From NCBI GenBank assembly GCA_017390125.1, contig JAFPCT010000186.1, positions 1 through 12,891 on the forward strand: a DNA stretch of 12,891 nt. Direction: 5' to 3'. Each line of letters starts with the position of its first letter. The stretch's first letter is position 1. The notes under the pieces are model-generated. The model did no database searches. It saw nothing but the letters and a program-made list of their open reading frames with translations, and had not been told where the DNA came from. The DNA comes from Treponema sp. Lineage in GTDB: Bacteria > Spirochaetota > Spirochaetia > Treponematales > Treponemataceae. The position numbers and the translations under genes are program-made. Shown in pieces: positions 1-7,170 of this stretch.

Positions 1-1614
1 GGCATTACATATAAATTCGTTGAGAAGCAGAACAATTATCTCATCTCTCTTCTTATGAACCTTATTGTTCCTTTCGCAATCATTTTTTTCGTATATTTTC
101 TGATTTTCCGAAAGATGGGCGGCGGTGCGAACGGCATGGGAAGCATTTTTGGTGCCGGACAGTCCAGGGCAAAAGCCGTTGAGGAAGGAAAAGTAAAGAC
201 ACGCTTTGCTGACGTAGCCGGCGTTGATGAGGCAAAAGAAGAGCTTGTTGAGGTCGTAGACTTTTTGAAGGAACCTAAAAAATATACTGACATCGGTGGT
301 AAAATTCCGAAGGGCGTTCTCCTTGTAGGACCTCCGGGAACAGGTAAAACTCTTCTTGCCCGTGCGGTTGCAGGCGAAGCAGGCGTTCCGTTCTTCAGCA
401 TTTCCGGCTCAGACTTTGTGGAAATGTTCGTTGGTGTCGGTGCAAGCCGTGTCCGGGATCTTTTCAAGCAGGCCCGTGAAAAAGCTCCGTGCATTGTTTT
501 CATTGATGAAATTGATGCCTTGGGAAAGAGCCGTATAAACGGTTTCGGCGGCGGAAATGATGAGCGCGAGCAGACTTTGAACCAGCTCCTCGTAGAGATG
601 GACGGTTTTGAAAATGAAAAGGGTCTCATTATTCTTGCGGCTACAAACCGTGCGGATATCCTTGATCCTGCTCTCCTGCGTCCGGGGCGATTTGACCGCC
701 AGGTACCTGTTGAGAAACCAGACGTTAAGGGCCGCGAGGAAATTTTGAGAATCCACGCAAAGAACGTAAAACTTGATTCAGACGTAGATTTTGTTTCAAT
801 TGCTCATGGAACTACAGGTTTTGCTGGTGCCGATCTTGCAAACGTTGTGAACGAAGCAGCTCTGCTTGCAGTCCGCAATAAGCGCAAGAAAGTTACTATG
901 GAAGACTTTAATGAGGCAATTGACAAAGTAAGCATAGGTCTTAAGAAAAAGAGCCGAAAGGACAACAAAAAGGAAATGCGGCTTGTTTCTGTTCATGAAA
1001 CCGGTCATGCCCTTGTGGCTGCCTTTACGCCGGAACACGAGCCGGTTAATAAAATTACTGTTGTTCCCCGTTCTCATGGAGTCGGTGGTTTTACCCAGTA
1101 CCGTGAGGAAGAGGAAAAGAATTTCATGACCAAGAAAGATCTTATCCGTGAGGTTGATTCTCTCATGGGCGGCCGTGCTGCTGAACAGATTCTTCTTGAA
1201 GATATTTCTACCGGCGCGTCAAACGATATTGCCCGTGCCACAGACATTGTAAAGAGCATGATTGTTGATTTCGGTATGAGCGACAAATTCCAGAACATGA
1301 CTCTGGGAAAAGGCGTCCTTGGCAACAGGGGCGGCGAGCCTAATCTTATCCGGGAATTCAGTGAGGAAACTCAGAAGTACGTTGATGAGGAGATTGCCCG
1401 CATAATGAAAGAACGCTACGACTATGTTGTAAACCTTCTTTCTGAGCACAAGGATCTTCTTGACTACATTGCGAACCGGCTCCTTGAAGTTGAGACTATG
1501 GACGGCAAGGAATTCTACGAAATTGTAAACGGTGCAAAACACTGCAAAGAGATTGCAAATGACAATTCCGCAGAAGAATCTGAAGCAGAATCCTCTGGAA
1601 ATGTTGAAGAATAA
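1..1614 (+). CDS. ftsH: ATP-dependent zinc metalloprotease FtsH, 3' part (5' end outside window)
   Basis: This is a membrane-anchored AAA+ protease that unfolds and degrades membrane and short-lived cytosolic proteins as a hexamer. The reading frame is open from base 1, so the gene starts upstream; the ATG at 55 lies inside transmembrane helix 2 and is not the start. Numbering residues from base 55, I see the end of that helix (about 1-18), Walker A GPPGTGKT (92-99), Walker [10 protein letters not shown] (147-155), the second region of homology with [19 protein letters not shown] (about 196-214), the zinc site HETGH (314-318) and the downstream ligand region TGASND (D391). All AAA and peptidase residues expected of the family are present. 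The zinc motif has Thr where Ala is common (HEAGH). The C-terminus ends in an acidic, Ser/Glu-rich tail, typical of the family. Identification is certain; only the N-terminal helix and periplasmic domain are missing. Confidence 0.98.
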   Translation, partial: GITYKFVEKQNNYLISLLMNLIVPFAIIFFVYFLIFRKMGGGANGMGSIFGAGQSRAKAVEEGKVKTRFADVAGVDEAKEELVEVVDFLKEPKKYTDIGGKIPKGVLLVGPPGTGKTLLARAVAGEAGVPFFSISGSDFVEMFVGVGASRVRDLFKQAREKAPCIVFIDEIDALGKSRINGFGGGNDEREQTLNQLLVEMDGFENEKGLIILAATNRADILDPALLRPGRFDRQVPVEKPDVKGREEILRIHAKNVKLDSDVDFVSIAHGTTGFAGADLANVVNEAALLAVRNKRKKVTMEDFNEAIDKVSIGLKKKSRKDNKKEMRLVSVHETGHALVAAFTPEHEPVNKITVVPRSHGVGGFTQYREEEEKNFMTKKDLIREVDSLMGGRAAEQILLEDISTGASNDIARATDIVKSMIVDFGMSDKFQNMTLGKGVLGNRGGEPNLIREFSEETQKYVDEEIARIMKERYDYVVNLLSEHKDLLDYIANRLLEVETMDGKEFYEIVNGAKHCKEIANDNSAEESEAESSGNVEE

Positions 1615-1632
1615 CGGCAAATATAATAAAAT
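1604..1632 (+). promoter_or_regulatory. putative promoter of the lolA-like gene, leaderless type
   Basis: TTGAAG (1604-1609) is followed after a 17-base spacer by TAAAAT (1627-1632), and the ATG at 1640 begins 7 bases after the hexamer. The predicted transcription start is therefore 1639-1640, at the start codon. No Shine-Dalgarno sequence is visible before the ATG. A second -10-like hexamer, TATAAT, is at 1622-1627 and would give a leader of about 6 bases, but it lacks a well-spaced -35. The promoter overlaps the end of ftsH. Confidence 0.45.
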
Positions 1633-1639
1633 TACTGTT

Positions 1640-2317
1640 ATGAAAAAAAATCTTTTTTTTATTGCTGCCGTTTTATTTTTTGCGTTGACTCCTGCTGCTT
1701 TCTTTGCTCAGGGAATTACAACGGCAAGCGCATATTTTAAGACTGTTTCTGACTACTATGCCACTATAAAAGATTATGAGGCAGATTTCGACATAAAGGC
1801 TGACAAGCAGGATATGGCGGGAAAGGTTTCTTATAAAAAGAACAACCTTCTCCGCATGGATTTTACTTCTCCTGCTGATCAGGTCATTTGTTTTAACGGT
1901 GACATGCTTACCATCTATCTTCCGGATGCAGCTGCGGTTTTGCAGCAGTCCGTAAAGGATAACGGAAATGCCGCAACTCTTGCAACTGCTGCAGGACTTG
2001 CCCTCATGTCGCGCTATTATTCCGTTGCCTACGAAATCGGTCAGGCTCCGGTTCCCCTTGAAGAAGGCTCTTCTGAAAAAGTTGTAAAGCTCGTTTTGAA
2101 CCGCCGTAATACTTCAGAGGCATTCAGATTCATTAAACTTGCGATAAATGCAGAGACTAAGCTTATCCGCAGGGTGGAGGCTGTTACCACACGTGGTGAA
2201 TCATTTGTATTTAACTTTACAGATTACAAATTGAATCAGGATCTTACGGAACAGCGTTTTATCTATGATCCTCCTTCTTCTGCAAACAACTACAATAATT
2301 TCTTGTTTTCGGAGTAG
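1640..2317 (+). CDS. lolA: LolA-like outer-membrane lipoprotein carrier protein, secreted
   Basis: This 225-residue protein probably carries lipoproteins across the periplasm, or is a relative of that fold. The N-terminus is a classic Sec signal peptide: MKKN, a hydrophobic stretch to about residue 20, then AFFA-Q with likely cleavage after A23. There is no lipobox cysteine. The mature part has the LolA pattern of a short helix (YFKTVSDYYATIKDYEADF) followed by beta strands such as GKVSYKKNNLLRMDF and FNGDMLTIYLPD, and late in the protein VTTRGESFVFNFTDYKLN. Length fits the family (E. coli LolA is about 200 residues). I chose the ATG at 1640 because the signal peptide begins there; the longer open frame from 1532 overlaps ftsH and would bury the signal peptide. 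It begins 25 bases after ftsH and ends 5 bases before the rodZ-like gene. Family assignment rests on pattern and context. Confidence 0.75.
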   Translation: MKKNLFFIAAVLFFALTPAAFFAQGITTASAYFKTVSDYYATIKDYEADFDIKADKQDMAGKVSYKKNNLLRMDFTSPADQVICFNGDMLTIYLPDAAAVLQQSVKDNGNAATLATAAGLALMSRYYSVAYEIGQAPVPLEEGSSEKVVKLVLNRRNTSEAFRFIKLAINAETKLIRRVEAVTTRGESFVFNFTDYKLNQDLTEQRFIYDPPSSANNYNNFLFSE

Positions 2318-2322
2318 TTCAG

Positions 2323-3411
2323 ATGGACAGCTATGGAGAATTGTTAAGAAAGGCCCGGGAAGAGAAAGGGCTGGACGTAGAAGCTGCTTCTCGTGAGACA
2401 TCTATTTCCGTTTCTTTTATAAAAGGTATTGAAGACGAAGACATCTCTGCATTTCCTGGTGAAGCATACATGCAGGGATTTATGCGCAATTATGCAGAAT
2501 ATCTGAGCGTAAATCCTGATATCGTCCTTAATCTGTACCGTTCGAAAAAACTTCAGGAATCTCCTGTGCCAGAAGGGCTTATAGTTCATGAAAAGCCGTG
2601 GTTTTTCTGGCCTGCTATAGCTCTTGCTGCCTGTGCCGTTCTGGCAGTTGTTTTTATTCCGCTTTATATTTTCGTATTCAACAAGACTGTGGATGACGGA
2701 AAGGAAGTTGTCGTTGACAAGAACGCGGCTTCAAAGAAATATCCTCTTACGGACAAAGCTTTCGTGGGAAGGCTTTACAAGGGAGACCAGATTCTGTATC
2801 CGTCTGCTGACGGCGATGTAGTTCTTACAGTTCAAGATACCCTTTCTTCATTTGGATTGCAGTGTCCTGTAGGAACCCTTTACACAGACCTTGCAGAAGA
2901 AACGGAACTTGATATAGACGGCGATACAATGTCCGATCTTATTGTCTATGTTTCTGACATTTCTGCAACAGACCCGAGCCGTGGTGCTGAGGTAAGGATT
3001 GTAAAGCGTGGAAGCGGCGTATATCTAACTTCCTCAACTACAGACACAGCAGAGATTCCGTTTGCTTCGGAATTGGGTACACAAAAGCGTATTGTTGTCC
3101 TTGAGGATAACAGGGCTTATCCGTTCACCCTTAACGGAAGTTTCCGCGGCTCTTGTGAATTCCGTTACCGTGTTGACCGGCATGATCCTGTAGAAGGTTA
3201 CTTCTCAAGCGGTGAGATCGTTACAATGACTGCAAACAACGGAATCCGTCTGTGGATGTCCAACTGTAATACTGTAAAATTCTCAATTACCGCAGACTCA
3301 AAGGGTTATGATCTTGAAATCGGAAAGGCAGGTCAGGTTCTTGTTGAGGACATCAAATGGATCAAAGATTCTGACGGAAAATACAAGCTGGTGGTTATAG
3401 AACTTGACTAA
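2323..3411 (+). CDS. rodZ: RodZ-like membrane protein with N-terminal helix-turn-helix
   Basis: RodZ links the MreB cytoskeleton to the inner membrane and cell-wall synthesis. This 362-residue protein has the family layout. Residues 1-75 form a Cro/C1-type HTH fold (GELLRKAREEKGLDVEAAS, then the RodZ-typical stretch PGEAYMQGFMRNYAEYLSV at 45-63). A single transmembrane segment (about 94-119, starting PWFFWPAIALAA) follows. The remaining 240 residues are predicted to be extracytoplasmic and beta-rich; I cannot match them to a named domain. The HTH of RodZ binds MreB rather than acting as a repressor. GGAG at 2311-2314, inside the end of the lolA-like gene, is a good ribosome site for the ATG at 2323. 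The stop overlaps the TTG start of rimO by 8 bases. What else it could be: a membrane-bound transcription regulator, less likely given the RodZ signature. Confidence 0.8.
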   Translation: MDSYGELLRKAREEKGLDVEAASRETSISVSFIKGIEDEDISAFPGEAYMQGFMRNYAEYLSVNPDIVLNLYRSKKLQESPVPEGLIVHEKPWFFWPAIALAACAVLAVVFIPLYIFVFNKTVDDGKEVVVDKNAASKKYPLTDKAFVGRLYKGDQILYPSADGDVVLTVQDTLSSFGLQCPVGTLYTDLAEETELDIDGDTMSDLIVYVSDISATDPSRGAEVRIVKRGSGVYLTSSTTDTAEIPFASELGTQKRIVVLEDNRAYPFTLNGSFRGSCEFRYRVDRHDPVEGYFSSGEIVTMTANNGIRLWMSNCNTVKFSITADSKGYDLEIGKAGQVLVEDIKWIKDSDGKYKLVVIELD

Positions 3412-4879
3412 GTTTTTCATTGATCAGCACGGATGTGCTAAAAATCAGGTGGACGGCGAGCTCCTTCTGAATCATTTTCTTGATATGGGAATGGAGCAGA
3501 CTTTTAAGCCGGAAGAAGCCGACTTTATTGTAATTAATTCCTGTGGTTTTATTGAATCTGCAAAAAAAGAATCTCTTGATGCAGTTGTAAGTGCAAAACG
3601 TGACTATCCTGATGCAAAAATTCTGCTTACAGGCTGTCTTGCAGAACGTTATGCCGGAATGCTCAAGGATGCTCTGCCGGAAGCCGACGGAATCTTTGGA
3701 AACGGAAACATTTCAAAAATCGACGAATTCATCCGCTCTTTTATGAATGGTGAGCGCCTTGTTGAAACCTATAAGCAGGAAGGTGTCTGCTGCGGAGAAC
3801 GCAAGGTTCTTCTTTCATATCCTGGAAGCGCATTCATAAAAATTACTGAAGGCTGCTCAAATCATTGCTCTTTCTGTGCAATTCCGATTATCCGCGGTGA
3901 GCTCAGAAGCCGCAGGGCAGCTGACATTGTTGAGGAAATAAGAAAACTTGTGTCCCGGGGAATTGTTGAATTCAATCTTATCGGACAGGATCTTGCCGCA
4001 TACGGAACCGGTGTTTCTGATGATGTATTCGGGGAAGGCCGAAGCCCTCTCCCTGTCATTGAGAACGGCATAAATCACGGAACTCGGACAGAATCTGCTT
4101 TGGCTCGTCTTTTGAAAATGATTTCTGAAATTCCTGGAAATTTCATTGTGCGGACTTTATACATACATCCGGATCATTTCAACCGGGACATTCTGCCTGT
4201 CATGCAGAAAGATAAACGTCTGCTCCCGTATTTTGACATTCCGTTCCAGAGCGGTGACGATACAATTGTCCGCTCAATGAACCGAAAAGGAAGCTCAGAA
4301 GAATATATCCGGCTTGTTAAGGACATTCGTGAAGCCCTGCCGGATGCAACTTTGCGTACAACTTTCCTTACCGGCTTTCCTGGGGAAACGGATGAAAATG
4401 CAGAAAATACACTTTCTTTCCTTAAGGCAATAGAAAGCGATTGGTCAGGCTGCTTTCCTTACAGCCGTGAGGAAGATACTCCTGCTTATTCATTCAAGGG
4501 CAGGGTCCGCCAGAAGCTTGCAAAAGAACGTGCGGAAAGACTTGTTGCCGTTCAGGCTGAGATTACAGAAAAGCATTTGAAGTCTCACGTAGGCAAAGAA
4601 TATGATGTTCTTATAGAAGAAGTTGTGGAAGGCGAAGAAGGCATTGCTATCGGCCGCGCATGGTTCCAGGCTCCTGATGTAGACGGAAGCGTCGTTGTCC
4701 GCTATGAAAAGGATATTGCAAAGGAAAATGATGCAGTTAAGCCGGGACGTTTTGTCCGCGCAAAAATACTGGCTTCTTCCGAAGTTGATTTGGACGGCGT
4801 TTTTACAGGGGATTCAGAACTGAACAAGGGTGTTCCGGTTTCTGCAATGAAATTTGCTACAGAAATGCAGGAAGTTTAA
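3404..4879 (+). CDS. rimO: Ribosomal protein S12 methylthiotransferase RimO (TTG start)
   Basis: RimO is a radical-SAM enzyme that adds a methylthio group to an aspartate of ribosomal protein S12. The 491-residue protein has three domains. The N-terminal UPF0004 domain carries cluster cysteines C11 (HGCAKNQVD), C47 (NSCGFIESA) and C78 (TGCLAER). The radical SAM core has CSNHCSFC (C151, C155, C158). A C-terminal TRAM domain spans about 394-466. RimO rather than MiaB is indicated by NSCGFIESAKKESLDA and by GRAWFQAPDVDG (418-429), which parallels the APEIDG segment of E. coli RimO. The start must be the TTG at 3404: an in-frame TAG lies at 3398-3400, and the next ATG would remove the essential C11. 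No strong Shine-Dalgarno precedes it, and it overlaps rodZ by 8 bases, so translational coupling is likely. It is somewhat longer than E. coli RimO (about 440). Confidence 0.96.
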   Translation: MTKFFIDQHGCAKNQVDGELLLNHFLDMGMEQTFKPEEADFIVINSCGFIESAKKESLDAVVSAKRDYPDAKILLTGCLAERYAGMLKDALPEADGIFGNGNISKIDEFIRSFMNGERLVETYKQEGVCCGERKVLLSYPGSAFIKITEGCSNHCSFCAIPIIRGELRSRRAADIVEEIRKLVSRGIVEFNLIGQDLAAYGTGVSDDVFGEGRSPLPVIENGINHGTRTESALARLLKMISEIPGNFIVRTLYIHPDHFNRDILPVMQKDKRLLPYFDIPFQSGDDTIVRSMNRKGSSEEYIRLVKDIREALPDATLRTTFLTGFPGETDENAENTLSFLKAIESDWSGCFPYSREEDTPAYSFKGRVRQKLAKERAERLVAVQAEITEKHLKSHVGKEYDVLIEEVVEGEEGIAIGRAWFQAPDVDGSVVVRYEKDIAKENDAVKPGRFVRAKILASSEVDLDGVFTGDSELNKGVPVSAMKFATEMQEV

Positions 4880-4911
4880 TCAGTGACTTGGAAATTATAA
4901 GGGAGTAATTC

Positions 4912-7155
4912 ATGGCATATGAATATCTTGAAAGCCTTAATCCGGAGCAGACGGAAGCTGTCATCCATTCCGGTTCTCCGCTTCTGATTCTTGCTGGAGC
5001 AGGTTCCGGAAAAACCCGCGTAATCACTACAAAAATTGCGTACCTGATTCAGCATGAGAATATTCAGCCATGGCAGATACTTGCCGTTACATTTACAAAG
5101 AAAGCTGCAAACGAAATGCGGGAAAGAGCCGTAAAACTTGAGCCTCTGGCCGCTGACTCAGTAATAAAGACATTCCACTCATTCGGTGCATGGTTTTTGC
5201 GCCGGCATGCAGAGGAAGCTGGTCTTGATCCAAATTTTACAGTCTATGATGATGACGATTCCTCAACGCTCATGCAGAAGGCTGTTCCGTCGCTTACAAA
5301 GAAACAGGCAAATTCTATTGTCCACAGGATTTCCCTCTGCAAAGATTACTGCCTGACTTCAAAAGATGATCTTTCGGATTTTGACAAGGACGGCAACCTT
5401 CAGGAATTTTACGATGCCTATGAAAAACGCCTTAAGATGAGCGGGAACGCTGATTTCGGTGACCTTATAATGAAATGTGTAGAAGTCCTGGAAAGCCATC
5501 CGGAAATCCGTGGGCAGATGCAGCACAGGTTTCGGGTTATAATGGTCGACGAGTATCAGGACTCCAATGTCGCGCAGTTTAGGCTGCTGCAGGCTTTGAG
5601 CGGCGTTGAGGAAAACAGCGGAACTTATGTCTGCGTAGTAGGTGATGATGACCAGTCCATTTATAAATTCCGCGGTGCCGAAGTTCAGAATATTCTTGGT
5701 TTTGCAAACCATTTTCCTGGAACAACTTTGATAAGACTGGAACGCAATTACCGCTCCATGGGTAAAATTCTTGCCGCCGCAGATGCTGTCGTAAAGAACA
5801 ATTCTGACCGCCTTGGAAAAACTCTGTTGGCAGAGCGTGGAGAAGGAAGCGAGCCTGTCCTTGTTTTTATGGAAAATCAGGACAATGAGGCTCAGTTCTG
5901 TTCCTCGCTTATAATGAAGGCAGTGCAGGGCGGAGCACGTTACAGTGATTTTGCAGTTCTTTACAGAACAAACGCCCAGTCATTCGGTTTTGAAAACGAA
6001 TTTCTCCACCGGCATATTCCTTATACTGTTGTCGGATCCCTTAAATTTTATGAGCGTGAAGAAATCAAGGATGTGCTTGCATATATTTCCCTTATTGCCA
6101 ATCCGAAAGATGAAATTGCCTTTACTCGTGTCGTGAATAAGCCTGTCCGAGGAATAGGTGAAAAGTCCCGGGAAAAAATAATTGACCTTGCTCATGAAAC
6201 TGCCGGTGCGCTTATCGAAGATTTGAACCTTATTTCTGCCTGCCGCAACTGCGCTGAAAACCTTCCGAAAAAGGCAAAGGACGGCGCAAAGGATTTCTGT
6301 TCCCTGATAACGGATTTGAAGGCCATGCTTATGGAAACTTCATTGAAAGCAGAGGAGTCTGAAGATGATGAGGACGGAGACGTTGTCGGTCAGAAGCTCA
6401 GTGTTTTTGTCGAAAAACTTATTGAAGATTCTGCCCTGGATGAATACCACAAAAGCCAGGATGAAGTTGACGGAACGAACCGCGTGCAGAATATGAACGA
6501 AATCGTGAACAGTGCGATGGATTATCCCTGTACAATGCAGGGACTTCTTGACTTTCTTGATTCCATTGAGCTTGACCGTTCCCTGGCAGAAGATACAGAG
6601 GAAGGCGTTGACAGCGTAACTTTAATCACGCTTCACAATACAAAAGGACTTGAATTTAATCGCGTAATAATTACCGGCCTTGAAAACGGCATATTTCCCC
6701 GGGAAGATAAAATTGGCGAGGAGCTTGAGGAGGAGCGCCGGCTTTTCTACGTTGGAATTACCCGGGCGAAGAACGAGCTTTACATTACCAGCTGCAGGAG
6801 CCGGAGACTTTACGGTCACTACGAATCCATGATGCCAAGCCGTTTCCTGATTGAAGCAGGGAATGTGTTCAAGGTGCTGGGAAAAGTTCCTCTCTGCTAC
6901 AGCCGTGGAGTCGGTATGGATGCCGGCAGGGCCGATGATTTTTCTGATGGGGAAGAATCCGGACCTAAGGCAGAGATCCTGAAAAAGTGGTGCAAAGGAA
7001 CGAAGCTATATCATGATGATTACGGTTACGGCCAGATAATCAGCAGTACTGCGGAAACAGGAGAGGCTGTGATTACTGTTCAGTTTGAGACCGGCGAAAA
7101 GAAAAAGTTCATGCCGGAATATCAGGGGCGGAAACTGGATATAATCCGTGACTAA
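4912..7155 (+). CDS. pcrA: UvrD/PcrA-type superfamily 1 DNA helicase
   Basis: This is an ATP-driven 3'-5' DNA helicase for repair and clearing of replication or transcription blocks. All SF1A motifs are in order: Walker A AGAGSGKT (28-35), motif Ia FTKKAANEM (61-69), motif II VDEYQDSN (212-219), motif III GDDDQSIYKFRGA (244-256), motif IV LERNYRS (276-282), motif V TLHNTKGLEF (573-582) and motif VI RRLFYVGITRAK (609-620). At 747 residues it fits UvrD/PcrA. The C-terminus (about 696-745, from GTKLYHDDYGYGQI) resembles the Tudor-like domain through which PcrA/UvrD contacts RNA polymerase, which favours PcrA/UvrD over Rep. An acidic insert (EESEDDEDGD, 481-490) lies in the 2B-side region. GGGAG at 4901-4905 is a good ribosome site. 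The gene follows rimO after 32 bases and is followed at 15 bases by the GH13 gene. Whether pcrA, uvrD or rep is the best symbol cannot be settled by eye. Confidence 0.93.
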   Translation: MAYEYLESLNPEQTEAVIHSGSPLLILAGAGSGKTRVITTKIAYLIQHENIQPWQILAVTFTKKAANEMRERAVKLEPLAADSVIKTFHSFGAWFLRRHAEEAGLDPNFTVYDDDDSSTLMQKAVPSLTKKQANSIVHRISLCKDYCLTSKDDLSDFDKDGNLQEFYDAYEKRLKMSGNADFGDLIMKCVEVLESHPEIRGQMQHRFRVIMVDEYQDSNVAQFRLLQALSGVEENSGTYVCVVGDDDQSIYKFRGAEVQNILGFANHFPGTTLIRLERNYRSMGKILAAADAVVKNNSDRLGKTLLAERGEGSEPVLVFMENQDNEAQFCSSLIMKAVQGGARYSDFAVLYRTNAQSFGFENEFLHRHIPYTVVGSLKFYEREEIKDVLAYISLIANPKDEIAFTRVVNKPVRGIGEKSREKIIDLAHETAGALIEDLNLISACRNCAENLPKKAKDGAKDFCSLITDLKAMLMETSLKAEESEDDEDGDVVGQKLSVFVEKLIEDSALDEYHKSQDEVDGTNRVQNMNEIVNSAMDYPCTMQGLLDFLDSIELDRSLAEDTEEGVDSVTLITLHNTKGLEFNRVIITGLENGIFPREDKIGEELEEERRLFYVGITRAKNELYITSCRSRRLYGHYESMMPSRFLIEAGNVFKVLGKVPLCYSRGVGMDAGRADDFSDGEESGPKAEILKKWCKGTKLYHDDYGYGQIISSTAETGEAVITVQFETGEKKKFMPEYQGRKLDIIRD

Positions 7156-7164
7156 TGTTACAAT
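7136..7164 (+). promoter_or_regulatory. putative promoter of the GH13 gene, leaderless type
   Basis: TGGATA (7136-7141, 4 of 6 matches to TTGACA) is followed after exactly 17 bases by TACAAT (7159-7164, 5 of 6 matches to TATAAT). With the usual spacing of 6 bases from -10 to +1, transcription would begin at 7171, the A of the ATG. No Shine-Dalgarno sequence precedes that ATG. The -35 lies within the last codons of pcrA, so the GH13 gene could be transcribed independently despite the 15-base gap. Confidence 0.5.
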
Positions 7165-7170
7165 CAGAGC

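Noticed and set aside
55..57. ATG at 55 as the start of ftsH
   Set aside because: The frame is open to base 1 and the ATG falls in transmembrane helix 2; FtsH needs the helix 1 and periplasmic part upstream.
36..629. Minus-strand open frame of 197 codons opposite ftsH
   Set aside because: Product is Ser/Pro/Arg-rich low-complexity shadow of the ftsH reading frame; ftsH is certain there.
1219..1620. Minus-strand open frame of 133 codons opposite the end of ftsH
   Set aside because: Shadow of ftsH; no ribosome site or domain.
1532..1639. Longer N-terminus for the lolA-like protein
   Set aside because: It would overlap ftsH by 80 bases and put 36 residues before a typical signal peptide starting at 1640.
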